Position numbers and translations under genes: made by a program
Notes under the pieces: generated by a model
The model's database searches: none
What the model was told of the DNA's origin: nothing
What the model saw: the letters and a program-made list of their open reading frames with translations, nothing else
Part shown: piece after piece, positions 7,935-15,676 of the stretch
Layout: each line of letters starts with the position of its first letter
How positions within the stretch are numbered: the first letter of the stretch is position 1
Assembly: GCF_003025555.1 (NCBI RefSeq)
Contig: NZ_PYMH01000013.1
Span: forward strand, 62,001 to 126,000
Direction of reading: 5' to 3'
Length of the DNA stretch: 64,000 bases
Source of the DNA: Photobacterium lutimaris
Lineage (GTDB): Bacteria > Pseudomonadota > Gammaproteobacteria > Enterobacterales > Vibrionaceae

Positions 7935-8216
7935 CTACATGTGCTTAAGCAGGTTTAGATCGTTGTCACGACCTGTTTCCTTTAGCAGTTTCGCCATAGC
8001 TTGGGCGTAGGTATTGCCATCACCTTTAGGCTGAATCACCGCTACCTTATGGCCTCGCTTTTCTAACTGGATGCGCTCCGCATCAGCTTCTTTAGTTATG
8101 AGATTCATTGCAGTGCTGTTCATTTGAATACCAAGCATAGGCTGAACGTAGTACCCCGCCAGGTCACCATCTTCGACCAGCTGCCAGTGTTTAAGATTTT
8201 TAATATCAAATTCCAT
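7935..8216 (-). CDS. Hypothetical protein, 93 aa
   Basis: Soluble protein starting MEFDIKNLKHWQLVEDGD. AGGAAAC lies upstream at normal spacing. No family is recognised. Its stop codon is embedded in the ATGTAGGAAAC element that recurs between genes here. Spacing to the 4-helix membrane protein upstream is 12 bases, suggesting one operon. Confidence 0.6.
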   Translation of the reverse strand: MEFDIKNLKHWQLVEDGDLAGYYVQPMLGIQMNSTAMNLITKEADAERIQLEKRGHKVAVIQPKGDGNTYAQAMAKLLKETGRDNDLNLLKHM

Positions 8217-8228
8217 AAGTGATGTTTC

Positions 8229-8657
8229 CTACATTGCACTAAATTGTTGAAAAACGTTTTTGAGAGCCGAAAGTACGGCTACCGAACCCAAAACTATGAC
8301 CGGCACGGCTGAGAAATACCTCATCCGCATCTCTTTAATGAACTTCATGCTTAAACAATATGTCGCTATGAGTCCTGTTACCGATACCTGAATATTTAGG
8401 CTGGTGGGAGCGAGGTCACTTGCTAGGATCTTGAAAAATAGTGCAACGAAAAATGCCATAGCGAAAAAAGCACCATAGAAGAGCGCATTAGCAGGTCGGA
8501 TTGCCAGCACTAGCGCGATAGCAATTAGATATGGTTCGGTAAAGATCCCTTGAAAACCAGATGTAGCAAAAATTATTTGTATAAAGCAAGCGATTGCTAG
8601 CCCTACTGTGAAGATCCACAGATCACGTTTGGATGTTCCATTTATAGATAGTTGCAT
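8229..8657 (-). CDS. Integral membrane protein, four helices
   Basis: 142 residues with four hydrophobic stretches at about 14-32, 40-60, 62-80 and 118-135. GGGAAAAGAG precedes the ATG. No transporter or enzyme motif is visible. It is flanked by a lipoprotein gene and unknown soluble genes of the same orientation. Confidence 0.6.
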   Translation of the reverse strand: MQLSINGTSKRDLWIFTVGLAIACFIQIIFATSGFQGIFTEPYLIAIALVLAIRPANALFYGAFFAMAFFVALFFKILASDLAPTSLNIQVSVTGLIATYCLSMKFIKEMRMRYFSAVPVIVLGSVAVLSALKNVFQQFSAM

Positions 8658-8675
8658 CTCTTTTCCCTATTCGCA

Positions 8676-8689
8676 GGTGGCGCGCCACC
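8676..8689. repeat. 14-bp perfect palindrome
   Basis: GGTGGCGCGCCACC lies between the lipoprotein gene and the four-helix membrane gene. It is strikingly GC-rich for this region and may be a protein-binding site or a 3'-end hairpin. Confidence 0.5.
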
Positions 8690-8714
8690 CAGCCAGTTTC
8701 CCACGTTAAAGAAT

Positions 8715-9077
8715 TCAATCGTTATTGGCAGAATCGAATGCATTCATTGATTCAAGCATCGATGAGGCATGTTCACTAACCGCCACTCGGAAACCTGCCA
8801 TTGCTTCGTTTAGCTCGTTGCACTGCTCTGTATCTTTGTTCTCGCAATTCGCCATAGCTTGGTTCCACATTTGAACCGTTTCTCCATCTGGGTCAAGTAT
8901 TTGACCTAGCTTTGCATGCATGTCTCTTTGATCGTTCAAATACTGCTTATGTTCATTGAGTCGAGTTTGGATTTGCTTAAAACTCTGCTGTATTTTGTCT
9001 GTCTCTGCTTCTTTTGCTGCATCAGTACAAGCAGTTAAACTAAAGAGGCCAAGTGCTGTGATTATTATTTTTTTCAT
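8715..9077 (-). CDS. Small lipoprotein, 120 aa
   Basis: The signal sequence MKKIIITALGLFSLTAC ends in the lipobox L-T-A-C (Cys17), giving a lipid-anchored mature protein of 104 residues. The rest is charged helix (about 20-60 is coiled-coil-like) with a second Cys pair (ANCENKDTEQC). Asp at +2 is absent (Thr follows Cys), so sorting to the outer membrane is likely. Such small plasmid lipoproteins can act in entry or surface exclusion, but nothing here proves it. Confidence 0.7.
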   Translation of the reverse strand: MKKIIITALGLFSLTACTDAAKEAETDKIQQSFKQIQTRLNEHKQYLNDQRDMHAKLGQILDPDGETVQMWNQAMANCENKDTEQCNELNEAMAGFRVAVSEHASSMLESMNAFDSANND

Positions 9078-9271
9078 TTTTACTCCAAGTGATTATGGTA
9101 AATATACAATGTTAATCGTAAGGAATAGATGAAACCGGAAACATTTTTTGGAAATTTAAGTTTTCCATTAGATTTTTCCTATTTGCCGGGGCCAAGCTAA
9201 GCAGCCCAGTTTCCTAAGCGTTAAGTCTAAATTCACCGTCAATTGTACACGTCTAGGCGTGTACTGCAAGT

Positions 9272-9487
9272 TTATTTGGTTACTTTGTATGCGTTTTTTA
9301 TTTCAGCATCCCAATTTGAGTATCTTGTTACGCCGTTTTGAATCGCAGACTTTTTGGCGTTCAAAATCACTGTCGCCTCGGTTTGTGAGCGACCTTCTAC
9401 AAGTACTAATTTTGCAGCTTTATATGCAATAGACTCGCGTTGACCTCTAATGATCTTGTTAATCAGCTCAAGTTCATCGATTGTCAT
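9272..9487 (-). CDS. KorA/TrfB-like helix-turn-helix repressor
   Basis: 71 residues. The stretch AAKLVLVEGRSQTEATVILN through KKSAIQNGVTRY follows the TrfB/KorA pattern of RK2 KorA (ARGVLVDGKPQATFATSLGL). Proteins of this family are global transcriptional repressors of plasmid backbone genes. The C-terminal dimerisation part of RK2 KorA is missing. The ATG overlaps the stop of the recombinase gene (ATGA), so the two are translationally coupled. Its operator is not known; candidates are the palindrome at 10246-10270 and the GTTAGTnAC motif. Confidence 0.7.
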   Translation of the reverse strand: MTIDELELINKIIRGQRESIAYKAAKLVLVEGRSQTEATVILNAKKSAIQNGVTRYSNWDAEIKNAYKVTK

Positions 9488-10239
9488 TTAAACATCCCCT
9501 TCGATTTTATTCTGAGGTCATTCCAATTAATGTCTGTGTACTCAGCTTGACTGCGAATATCGCGATGATGGAGCAAGTTCTTGATTATCTCACGTAGCTC
9601 ACTGTCAGAGTGTTTATTGCCGAGTACTTTAGATGCCAAACGAGCCAGTGTATGACGCCCTGTGTGACTGCTACATCCAGCGTGACCATAATCTTTATAG
9701 AGCTTCTTGATCGTGTTCTGAAGTGACGTACAAACAGAGTACTCCTTTCCAGACACTACTTTGGTTTGCATGGCGAACGGCTGCCAATCGCCGTGATGAA
9801 AGCTCATGAAAACGCGACTGTTCGGATTAAGCCCGCGATAGAGATCTTGGTTCTTTCCTGTGAAATTCATGCCTATTCTGTGTTTGACCCGAAGATCTAA
9901 CCATCTATCAATGTAATAGCGCTCCTTATCAATGATCACGGGAGCTAAGATAGACTTTGATCCCTTTGTACCGCTCGAAGCAATGCGAGTGAGCTTCATT
10001 AGGTCCCCGTTTGGATATAGAGCCTCCTTTATCATCCAGCTAGATACTTCAATCGCCCTAAATCCAGACCCTAGCGTAGTCCAAAGCATTGCTTGGTTAC
10101 GTGATGCGATCAGGGGATCGACCCCTTCGTTATCTAGCCTGTCTATGAGGCTGTCAAAATCATCGAGTGAAATCGTATCAGGTTGCTTAACTTGTTTTAG
10201 CTTGGGCGGGTTGAACACCCACTTAAATTCTTCGGTCAT
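9484..10239 (-). CDS. Tyrosine site-specific recombinase, 251 aa
   Basis: From ATG 10239 (MTEEFKWVFNPPK) the catalytic set is R61 (LGSGFRAIEVS), H192-x-x-R195 (SSHTGRHTLARL), H225 and nucleophile Y234 (HHRDIRSQAEYTD), with the usual nine residues between H225 and Y234. The family cuts and rejoins DNA through a 3'-phosphotyrosine intermediate. It has a very short N-terminal arm-binding region compared with phage integrases. The frame continues upstream to a GTG at 10293 but crosses an operator-like palindrome, so 10239 is preferred. It is coupled to the KorA-like repressor. Confidence 0.8.
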   Translation of the reverse strand: MTEEFKWVFNPPKLKQVKQPDTISLDDFDSLIDRLDNEGVDPLIASRNQAMLWTTLGSGFRAIEVSSWMIKEALYPNGDLMKLTRIASSGTKGSKSILAPVIIDKERYYIDRWLDLRVKHRIGMNFTGKNQDLYRGLNPNSRVFMSFHHGDWQPFAMQTKVVSGKEYSVCTSLQNTIKKLYKDYGHAGCSSHTGRHTLARLASKVLGNKHSDSELREIIKNLLHHRDIRSQAEYTDINWNDLRIKSKGMFK

Positions 10240-10245
10240 AAATAT

Positions 10246-10270
10246 ATGTAGGAAATAGGTTTTCCTACAT
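10246..10270. promoter_or_regulatory. Perfect inverted repeat upstream of the recombinase gene
   Basis: ATGTAGGAAA, five bases, TTTCCTACAT. It sits six bases before the recombinase ATG, a position suited to an operator. Single half-sites of the same 10-mer occur at 7931-7940 and 8225-8234. Confidence 0.6.
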
Positions 10271-10468
10271 GATAGCGCATTATTTGACCACATTCACTAA
10301 CTCATTGTTTTAGTTAATGCGTGCAGGAAACTCGTGGTACCGCTGGTGGCTAACCTTACCTAGCGTGGTCGGTTTGAGGGAGGTGGGAACTGGTGACACT
10401 ATATTCCGAACCTGAACATGGAACCTAAATACCGCACTGATCACTTAATTGCTCACTCGTAAAACCTA

Positions 10469-10633
10469 TTAACCTCTAACGCTCTTGTTGTTTACTTTAA
10501 GGGGATGTTGCTGCATTTGGTTGTGACAGTATTGCGAGATGCCATATTTTGAAGGGTTGTTAAGCCAGTTTGACCAAGTGCCATTCAAAACTTGTATCAG
10601 TTCTTCTGGTAGCTGTAGTGTGGAGTAGTTCAT
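10469..10633 (-). CDS. Small hypothetical protein, 54 aa
   Basis: Opens at ATG 10633 (MNYSTLQLPEELIQVLNGTW) and ends at TAA 10469. The composition is that of a real soluble protein with an amphipathic N-terminal helix and a polar tail. No good ribosome-binding site is visible and no family is recognised. It fills most of an otherwise empty 420-base gap. Confidence 0.45.
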   Translation of the reverse strand: MNYSTLQLPEELIQVLNGTWSNWLNNPSKYGISQYCHNQMQQHPLKVNNKSVRG

Positions 10634-10645
10634 GAGAATTGAGTT

Positions 10646-10676
10646 AGCCCGATATCAAACAAAGTGTTATCGGGCT
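10646..10676 (-). terminator. Hairpin terminator after the 10714 gene
   Basis: AGCCCGATA/TATCGGGCT 9-bp stem with a 13-base loop, 38 bases past the stop of the secreted-protein gene. No strong T run. Confidence 0.5.
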
Positions 10677-10713
10677 GATGATATAGGCATAGATAATGCC
10701 TATACAACGAAAT

Positions 10714-11064
10714 TTATGCTGGGCAATCGACAGTAATAGTTGTTGCATTAAGGTGTGGCAGCTGTATGCCAGCAAATTCATCCAAGCTGACAAGCTCTTG
10801 AGTGACTTTTAAGCAAACGCTGGTTTCTTTGTCCAGGTATACAATTGATCCAGTCCAGAATTGGTCTCTTGTAACTTCTTGCTTAACATTACCGGTTTTG
10901 TCGGTAGTTGTTGTGATTTCGGCAAGGTATTCTGTGGGTATGGTTGCCTGCTCGATTTTCTCGAACCTTTCGCTTTCATCGAAGATGTTTGTATCTACTG
11001 CGAATGCTGAAGCTGAAGCTGAAGCCATAGCCATTGCTACGGTAAGTATTGCCTGTATTTTCAT
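10714..11064 (-). CDS. Secreted hypothetical protein, 116 aa
   Basis: From ATG 11064 the product begins with a Sec signal peptide (MKIQAILTVAMAMASASASA) cleaved after AFA or nearby. The mature part has two Cys (one near the middle, one at the C-terminus) that could pair. The frame extends to a TTG at 11094, which would add an implausible leader before the signal peptide. The region upstream contains a hairpin terminator and a GTTAGTTAC motif at 11145-11153. No family is recognised. Confidence 0.6.
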   Translation of the reverse strand: MKIQAILTVAMAMASASASAFAVDTNIFDESERFEKIEQATIPTEYLAEITTTTDKTGNVKQEVTRDQFWTGSIVYLDKETSVCLKVTQELVSLDEFAGIQLPHLNATTITVDCPA

Positions 11065-11104
11065 AGTGTTTGTACGTCCAGTGAGTAATTTCAAGAAAGG
11101 ACAA

Positions 11105-11128
11105 CCTTCCTCCTTTGCGGGAGGAAGG
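11105..11128 (-). terminator. Hairpin between the 11155 and 10714 genes
   Basis: CCTTCCTCC/GGAGGAAGG 9-bp perfect stem with a six-base loop, directly after the 55-residue membrane gene. It also places an AGGAGG-like sequence in the leader of the next gene. Confidence 0.6.
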
Positions 11129-11154
11129 CTGCTGGTTTTGATTGGTTAGTTACC

Positions 11155-11322
11155 CTAGCCAACATTAGCACTGTTCTTTGAGACCATTGCAGTAGTTGCC
11201 TTCACGCCTTGCTTCAAATAATCGCCATAGGCTTCTTGTGGGCTTGTAGGAATGTTGATGCCAGTCAGTAGACCGATAACACCAGTAACGACCGCTAGGC
11301 CAATTGCTTTTTTTGTGAACAT
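11155..11322 (-). CDS. Small secreted or membrane protein, 55 aa
   Basis: ATG 11322 has GGAG five bases upstream and is clearly the start (MFTKKAIGLAVVTGVIGLLT). A single hydrophobic segment near the N-terminus could be a signal anchor. The remaining 35 residues are polar. No family is recognised. Confidence 0.6.
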   Translation of the reverse strand: MFTKKAIGLAVVTGVIGLLTGINIPTSPQEAYGDYLKQGVKATTAMVSKNSANVG

Positions 11323-11400
11323 GTTTTCTCCAAAGTATGTTCGGGTTATATCGATAATAATTAAGCGGGTAAATTTGCAAGTCACTGCGGTTAGTTGTTG

Positions 11401-11841
11401 CTAACCTCTAGGCTTACATGTCACTGCTTTTTTCAGTGCCGCTAAAAAATGGAACTGATGTTCCAGCCCGTTCATCTTTGTAGAATCTAATAAAGCAATA
11501 TCATCCCTTTCCAACAAATGCCGGTTTGCTTCGTCAGTAGACTTCAACACATAGGCCACTTGATACATCGCGCCACAGGTGCGGATATACATATCCAGAA
11601 AAGGTCGCGAATCCGAGTGTAAATTGCTCACTTGGGTACACGAATCGCTTGAATATTTCGTTGCCATCAGTTGGATCGAGTCATCACCGGGCAAAGTCGC
11701 AACACAGATTCGATTGTGTTGTTTCAGTTGCTTGTTGTGACTGTCTTCCGACGCGGCGATGTGGGTAATGTGTTGAAGCTTGTTCATGCTACGCACGAAC
11801 AACTGGCTACCAACTACTGAATTTTCTAATGTCAGCTTCAT
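11401..11841 (-). CDS. Hypothetical protein, 146 aa
   Basis: Soluble protein starting MKLTLENSVVGSQLFVRSMN with several His and four Cys. No family is recognised. AAGGA lies ten bases upstream of the start, and a GNRA hairpin (11866-11875) precedes that, the arrangement repeated across this plasmid. Confidence 0.6.
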   Translation of the reverse strand: MKLTLENSVVGSQLFVRSMNKLQHITHIAASEDSHNKQLKQHNRICVATLPGDDSIQLMATKYSSDSCTQVSNLHSDSRPFLDMYIRTCGAMYQVAYVLKSTDEANRHLLERDDIALLDSTKMNGLEHQFHFLAALKKAVTCKPRG

Positions 11842-11865
11842 GGTGGGTTCCTTATAAATTTGTAG

Positions 11866-11875
11866 CTCTTTCGAG
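11866..11875 (-). promoter_or_regulatory. GNRA leader hairpin (CTC-GAAA-GAG)
   Basis: 24 bases before the ATG of the 146-residue gene; AAGGA lies between. Confidence 0.7.
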
Positions 11876-11880
11876 TGGGG

Positions 11881-12059
11881 TTAAGCGTTTTTGAGGCCAA
11901 GTTTTCGCTTTGCGTATTCAATGTTCACGAAGTTGTCCAGCCGCCTTTGTAAAACTCAATAGCGGCTTCTTCCAACGTGATTAAACCTGCTTCAAAGTCA
12001 ATTTTTGTTGACTCGTGAAAGCCTGGTATATCAAACGCTTTTGTATTTGAATTACTCAT
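11881..12059 (-). pseudogene. Frameshifted small gene, about 60 codons
   Basis: From ATG 12059, behind AAGGAAAC and a GNRA hairpin, the frame reads MSNSNTKAFDIPGFHESTKI to a TGA at 11925 (44 residues, ending YKGGWTTS). One base out of frame, the same strand continues smoothly as LDNFVNIEYAKRKLGLKNA to a TAA at 11881. The join at the GGCGGCTGGAC stretch suggests a single-base insertion in what was a gene of about 59 residues. It is either a recent mutation, a sequencing error, or two overlapping short genes. Confidence 0.55.
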
Positions 12060-12083
12060 TGGTATGTTTCCTTATCAATTGTG

Positions 12084-12095
12084 ACTCTTTCGAGT
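12084..12095 (-). promoter_or_regulatory. GNRA leader hairpin (ACTC-GAAA-GAGT)
   Basis: 25 bases before the ATG at 12059. A second one with a GCAA loop (CTC-GCAA-GAG, 12106-12115) stands directly upstream. Confidence 0.7.
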
Positions 12096-12115
12096 GAGGG
12101 CGTAACTCTTGCGAG

Positions 12116-12144
12116 AGACTAACCATAGGCCAGTTAGTCTTTTT
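12116..12144. terminator. Hairpin with T run upstream of the 12059 gene
   Basis: AGACTAAC/GTTAGTCT 8-bp stem with a nine-base loop, followed on the plus strand by TTTTT. It lies between the 12201 and 12059 genes on the minus strand, where it would end the upstream transcript less efficiently. Confidence 0.5.
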
Positions 12145-12200
12145 AGGTAAGAGATAGCATTTTGCACTTATAGTGCCGGTACCGCAAGACCAACTATTGC

Positions 12201-12764
12201 TTAGTCTGAGTTGTTAAGTGCTTGTCTTAGAGCATCTTGTGCACGTTGAAACCGCAATATGGCTCGATACAGCTCAGGATTAGCTTCCTTTATTCTGTTC
12301 TTGTTTGATTTCCAGTCACTTAAATAGTCAACAATATCTGTTCGACCAAGGAATTGATACGCGTCAGTGGAGATATCATACATTACACCTTTGATATCTC
12401 GCTCGGCCTTTTCTGGTGCTTGGGCTGGTTGCTGACTACCGATTGGTTGGTAATGGAAGTATTGGTCTTTTGACATTTTCTTTTCAAGTCTTGGCGCTAA
12501 CCACTCTTGAAATTCGGGCATGCTCTCTGCAGCAGCAACGTCTTTCCGATAGTAAACTTTGTACTTGCCTTGGCTTTGGGGCTTTCCGAGCCATTTAGCT
12601 ATTTTAGAATCTGTCCAAAGTCGCTCGTTTTTCAGCCTCCAGACAGTGATAAAGCTACTGTGCCAAGCTGCGCTCTCTTCTTCTCGCTTTCGTTGTCCGT
12701 ACGCCCTGCGCTCTGCGTCTGAGTACAGCGAAGGGCGACCATTCGAATTTGTGAACCACATCAT
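12201..12764 (-). CDS. Hypothetical protein, 187 aa
   Basis: Basic, Trp-rich soluble protein (MMWFTNSNGRPSLYSDAERR). The central stretch RLWTDSKIAKWLGKPQSQGK may be a helix-turn-helix. Its ATG overlaps the stop codon of the upstream GIY-YIG gene (ATGA), so the pair is coupled and probably works together. No family is recognised. Confidence 0.6.
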   Translation of the reverse strand: MMWFTNSNGRPSLYSDAERRAYGQRKREEESAAWHSSFITVWRLKNERLWTDSKIAKWLGKPQSQGKYKVYYRKDVAAAESMPEFQEWLAPRLEKKMSKDQYFHYQPIGSQQPAQAPEKAERDIKGVMYDISTDAYQFLGRTDIVDYLSDWKSNKNRIKEANPELYRAILRFQRAQDALRQALNNSD

Positions 12765-13975
12765 TCATTACCTATGTTGTTTCGTTTCAGCGCCTTAGCT
12801 ACTCTCTGTACCGTGTTGACGCTACGAGAAGTTGCTCTAGCGGTTGCTCTTATGCCGACGCCAGAATTCAGTTGGTCCACTATTTCAGAGTATTCGGACA
12901 ATAGTTGATTGTCGGTCTTTGTCCTGCGCCCTGGCATAGAAGGTCGGTCAATTTTAAGTGCTTTTGGTATCCGGTAAGGCTCAGTATCTGACATTTTATG
13001 TATCTCAGCTTCAACGGTTTCTCGACAGTCAATGCTAAAGAACTCTGTAAATGAGCCCAGTGGTACTTGGTGGTGTCTGAACGCTCTGTGTGCAAGATGC
13101 TCTAGCCGACCACAGTGTTGCGCAACCGTTAGAACTTTACCAGACACATCTGGGGCTATATGCTTTAAATCAGAGATAACCTCTGTAAGTCTTAGTTCGA
13201 CGTCCCTACCTGTCTTGCCTATCTTGATCAGCTTTCTATCGGTACCGTTAAACGTGCCGGTAAACTCCATTAAGTATAGTGTCTGTTGATTTATCGCTTC
13301 GATTCGTTGCTCATAAAAGCTAAGAATTTCAGGCTGATATTTGGATATCTTCCTGTGTTTGGCGTCGAGCCAATACCTTTGAGACTCATCTAGTTTAGAG
13401 AGGTCAGTGCCCCACTTGGTGGATTTATATTTGTGATAGGCTCGGTTGATCGTAGTGCTAGCTATTGATTTGGTATGTTGGAATTTTTTTTCTAAGTTCG
13501 ATAGTGGCGAAAGGGCTTCGAAAAGCGCTATAAGCTTTGCAGATGGCCTGTAGTTTTCATCAAGGAAGTCGGGATCTAACTTGTTGAGGTTATTAACCAC
13601 TGCCGTGAACTCAGGAGAGAACTGGTGTTTGACATCAATGATCCCCATAACTTCCAGCCGATCGATTGCGCTTTGCATGCCAGTCCAGCGGAAGATTGAT
13701 TTATGAGTGTACTGTTGCCGCCTATCTAAATATTTAAGCTCATTGCTATCAAGAACGTCGAATGTATCGATTGTCGGTAACTCACTGTTAGCAATGGCGT
13801 CAACTGACGATTGGCACGTTTCATTCGAATGAGCAAAGTGGTGTGCCTTTAAGTTGCCTTTTTTGGCCGTTAGCTGATCGCCGCAGAAGGGGCAGTATAG
13901 TTCTGACTTGCCACTTCTAACTTCTGAGACGGAAACCCAGCTCCCGCCTTTATCTCTGCCAATAGTCAGATACAT
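12761..13975 (-). CDS. CoiA-type zinc finger / GIY-YIG nuclease / HTH fusion
   Basis: 404 residues in three parts. Residues about 24-50 (YCPFCGDQLTAKKG then HHFAH) match the zinc-binding head of CoiA-like proteins. Residues about 230-330 (LYLMEFTGTFNG, then KLIKIGKTGRDVELRL, then GRLEHLAHRAFRHHQV and TEFFSI) match the T5orf172/MUG113 branch of GIY-YIG nucleases, with the KIGKT and R residues and a distal Glu. The C-terminus (GIRATARATSRSVNTVQRVA) is a resolvase-type helix-turn-helix. This suggests a sequence-guided DNA nicking or processing enzyme. It is divergently transcribed from the ParB-domain gene across a pair of palindromes and coupled to the 187-residue gene. Confidence 0.75.
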   Translation of the reverse strand: MYLTIGRDKGGSWVSVSEVRSGKSELYCPFCGDQLTAKKGNLKAHHFAHSNETCQSSVDAIANSELPTIDTFDVLDSNELKYLDRRQQYTHKSIFRWTGMQSAIDRLEVMGIIDVKHQFSPEFTAVVNNLNKLDPDFLDENYRPSAKLIALFEALSPLSNLEKKFQHTKSIASTTINRAYHKYKSTKWGTDLSKLDESQRYWLDAKHRKISKYQPEILSFYEQRIEAINQQTLYLMEFTGTFNGTDRKLIKIGKTGRDVELRLTEVISDLKHIAPDVSGKVLTVAQHCGRLEHLAHRAFRHHQVPLGSFTEFFSIDCRETVEAEIHKMSDTEPYRIPKALKIDRPSMPGRRTKTDNQLLSEYSEIVDQLNSGVGIRATARATSRSVNTVQRVAKALKRNNIGNE

Positions 13976-13996
13976 ACTAAAACTCTCAATTTGACC

Positions 13997-14032
13997 GTAT
14001 CATGATACACAATGAGCACTGTATCACGATAC
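13997..14032. promoter_or_regulatory. Twin palindromic operator sites
   Basis: GTATCATGATAC (13997-14008) and GTATCACGATAC (14021-14032), 24 bases apart centre to centre, lie in the 126-base divergent gap between the GIY-YIG gene and the ParB-domain gene. Likely repressor sites. A recombination core for the nearby Cre-like enzyme is a second possibility. Confidence 0.65.
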
Positions 14033-14101
14033 ACACTATTCTAATGCTAGCCCAATCAAATTTATGGTAACATTCTCCGAAACTAACTAATTTGGATCGG
14101 T

Positions 14102-14572
14102 ATGGTAGAAGCAATAACAATTCAAGCGCTAAACTATATTGCAGACGAGTGCTATTGGTTAAGTACGCGAGATGAAGAGGCGCGTCACATACTCTTAGCG
14201 AATGTTAGCTATAAAGCATGGAATGAAAACCGTCTAGCTAGTTGCCTGTCTGCTCATCGTGACGGTGTGGAGCTCCCGCCTGTTGTTTCTGTTGAATACA
14301 GAGTTAGTGAAAATAGTTTTTACTCTCTCTCTGATGGCCAACATCGTTGCTCGGCAGCCGCGGCTAATGGATACGTCGAAATACTTTCCTATGTTCGCGG
14401 TGTTTACGAAATCTGTGCTGCAGATTTTGTTATTAACGAAAACACCTTGTGGAAGCGTGGCGACGAGGGCTGGATGCCAGTTAACCTTGAACCGCTAGAA
14501 CCTACATTGATTACGGAATTTAACCGCATTGGAATTAAAAACTACCGCAGAAATAGTAGCGCGAGAGCCTAG
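14102..14572 (+). CDS. ParB/sulfiredoxin-fold protein
   Basis: 156 residues. The core LPPVVSVEYRVSENSFYSLS then DGQHRCSAAAANGYVEI is the ParB N-terminal-like (ParB/Srx) pattern with the DGQHR box that binds or hydrolyses a nucleotide in this superfamily. There is no C-terminal DNA-binding half, so it is not a partition ParB. GGAT lies upstream of the ATG. It overlaps the start of the Cre-like gene by up to 44 bases and probably shares its transcript. Confidence 0.7.
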   Translation: MVEAITIQALNYIADECYWLSTRDEEARHILLANVSYKAWNENRLASCLSAHRDGVELPPVVSVEYRVSENSFYSLSDGQHRCSAAAANGYVEILSYVRGVYEICAADFVINENTLWKRGDEGWMPVNLEPLEPTLITEFNRIGIKNYRRNSSARA

Positions 14573-15653
14573 CCATGCTGGTGGCCAGCTCTCCGTAGTT
14601 GGTGATCACCTTGTGAAAGCTAATCAGGTTCGGGCTATTCGCCCTAGCGATGTTGCTAGTGCGATAGAGAAAGCAAAACAAGAACATCATCGGTTTGAAG
14701 ATGACCCGGTGTTGCACCAAGCTATTGAGCACCTACTTGGTGAGTTTGAGAAACGCAAATCGCGGTACGCGCCATCGACTATAAAAAGGCTGAATAATGG
14801 CTGGGGTAAGTTCGTGCAGTGGTGTATCGATAATCGCTATCGGTCCCTACCAGCATCAGCCGATTCCGTCGAAGAGTTTTTTCATGCTCATGACCACCAG
14901 CACCGGAATACATTAGGCGTATATCGTTGGGCAATCGGTAGGATGCATGATGCTGTTGGCTGCCCTAACCCATGTCTTGACCTATTTGTGACAGATACCC
15001 TTGCAGGCATAGTGCGAACTAAAGTGATTAACCGAGAGGGCATCAATCAGGCTTCTGGTTTTCGCATCCAACACCTTGAAAGACTTCGAGAGTTGTATCG
15101 AAACAGTGAGAATGTGAATGAACTGCGTGCATTAAGTATTGCTTCAGTGGCTTATGACACTTTGTTACGGGAAGCGGAACTAGTTAATATCCAGTTCAGA
15201 GATATTGCATTCCAACCTGATGGTTCGGCTAAGGTTACAGTTCCTATCACCAAAACCAATCACTCGGGTATTGCCGATGTTGCTGAAATTTCACCTGAGT
15301 CGGTTCAAATTTTGATTGCATACTGGAACAGTTCGCAACTACAAGCGGACAAATGTAATTACATTTTTGCAGCTACTACAAAATATGGTTTAGCTCGTAA
15401 GCCCAAGTTTGATAAAGAAATTGATGAGTATGTCTATCAGAGGTTATCTACTCGCAGTATTGAGAAAACCTTCGGAGATATATGGGAAGATCTAGGAGGC
15501 CCACTGGTTTGTGAGAAAAAATTCTCAGGCCATAGTGGTCGGGTTGGTCGCGCTCAAGACTCGTTTAAGCAAGGTAAATCCACGCTGCAGATACAGCAAT
15601 TGGGTCGATGGTCTAGCGAGCAAATGGTGATCAGATATTGTCGGGCGGCTTAG
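14529..15653 (+). CDS. Cre-like tyrosine recombinase
   Basis: 374 residues from TTG 14529; a GTG at 14613 is a possible shorter start. The catalytic residues are R214 (LLREAELVNIQFRDI), H335 and R338 (SGHSGRVGRAQD), W361 (LGRWSS) and Y370 (RYCRAA). The spacings R338-W361 (23) and W361-Y370 (9) equal those of phage P1 Cre (R292-W315-Y324), and the use of Trp in place of the second His is Cre-like. The likely role is dimer resolution of this plasmid or inversion between lox-type sites. No lox-like site is proven. A diverged fragment of a second such gene follows at 15677. Confidence 0.85.
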   Translation: MELKTTAEIVAREPSHAGGQLSVVGDHLVKANQVRAIRPSDVASAIEKAKQEHHRFEDDPVLHQAIEHLLGEFEKRKSRYAPSTIKRLNNGWGKFVQWCIDNRYRSLPASADSVEEFFHAHDHQHRNTLGVYRWAIGRMHDAVGCPNPCLDLFVTDTLAGIVRTKVINREGINQASGFRIQHLERLRELYRNSENVNELRALSIASVAYDTLLREAELVNIQFRDIAFQPDGSAKVTVPITKTNHSGIADVAEISPESVQILIAYWNSSQLQADKCNYIFAATTKYGLARKPKFDKEIDEYVYQRLSTRSIEKTFGDIWEDLGGPLVCEKKFSGHSGRVGRAQDSFKQGKSTLQIQQLGRWSSEQMVIRYCRAA

Positions 15654-15676
15654 TCGATAGTTTTAGCACCCTCTCT

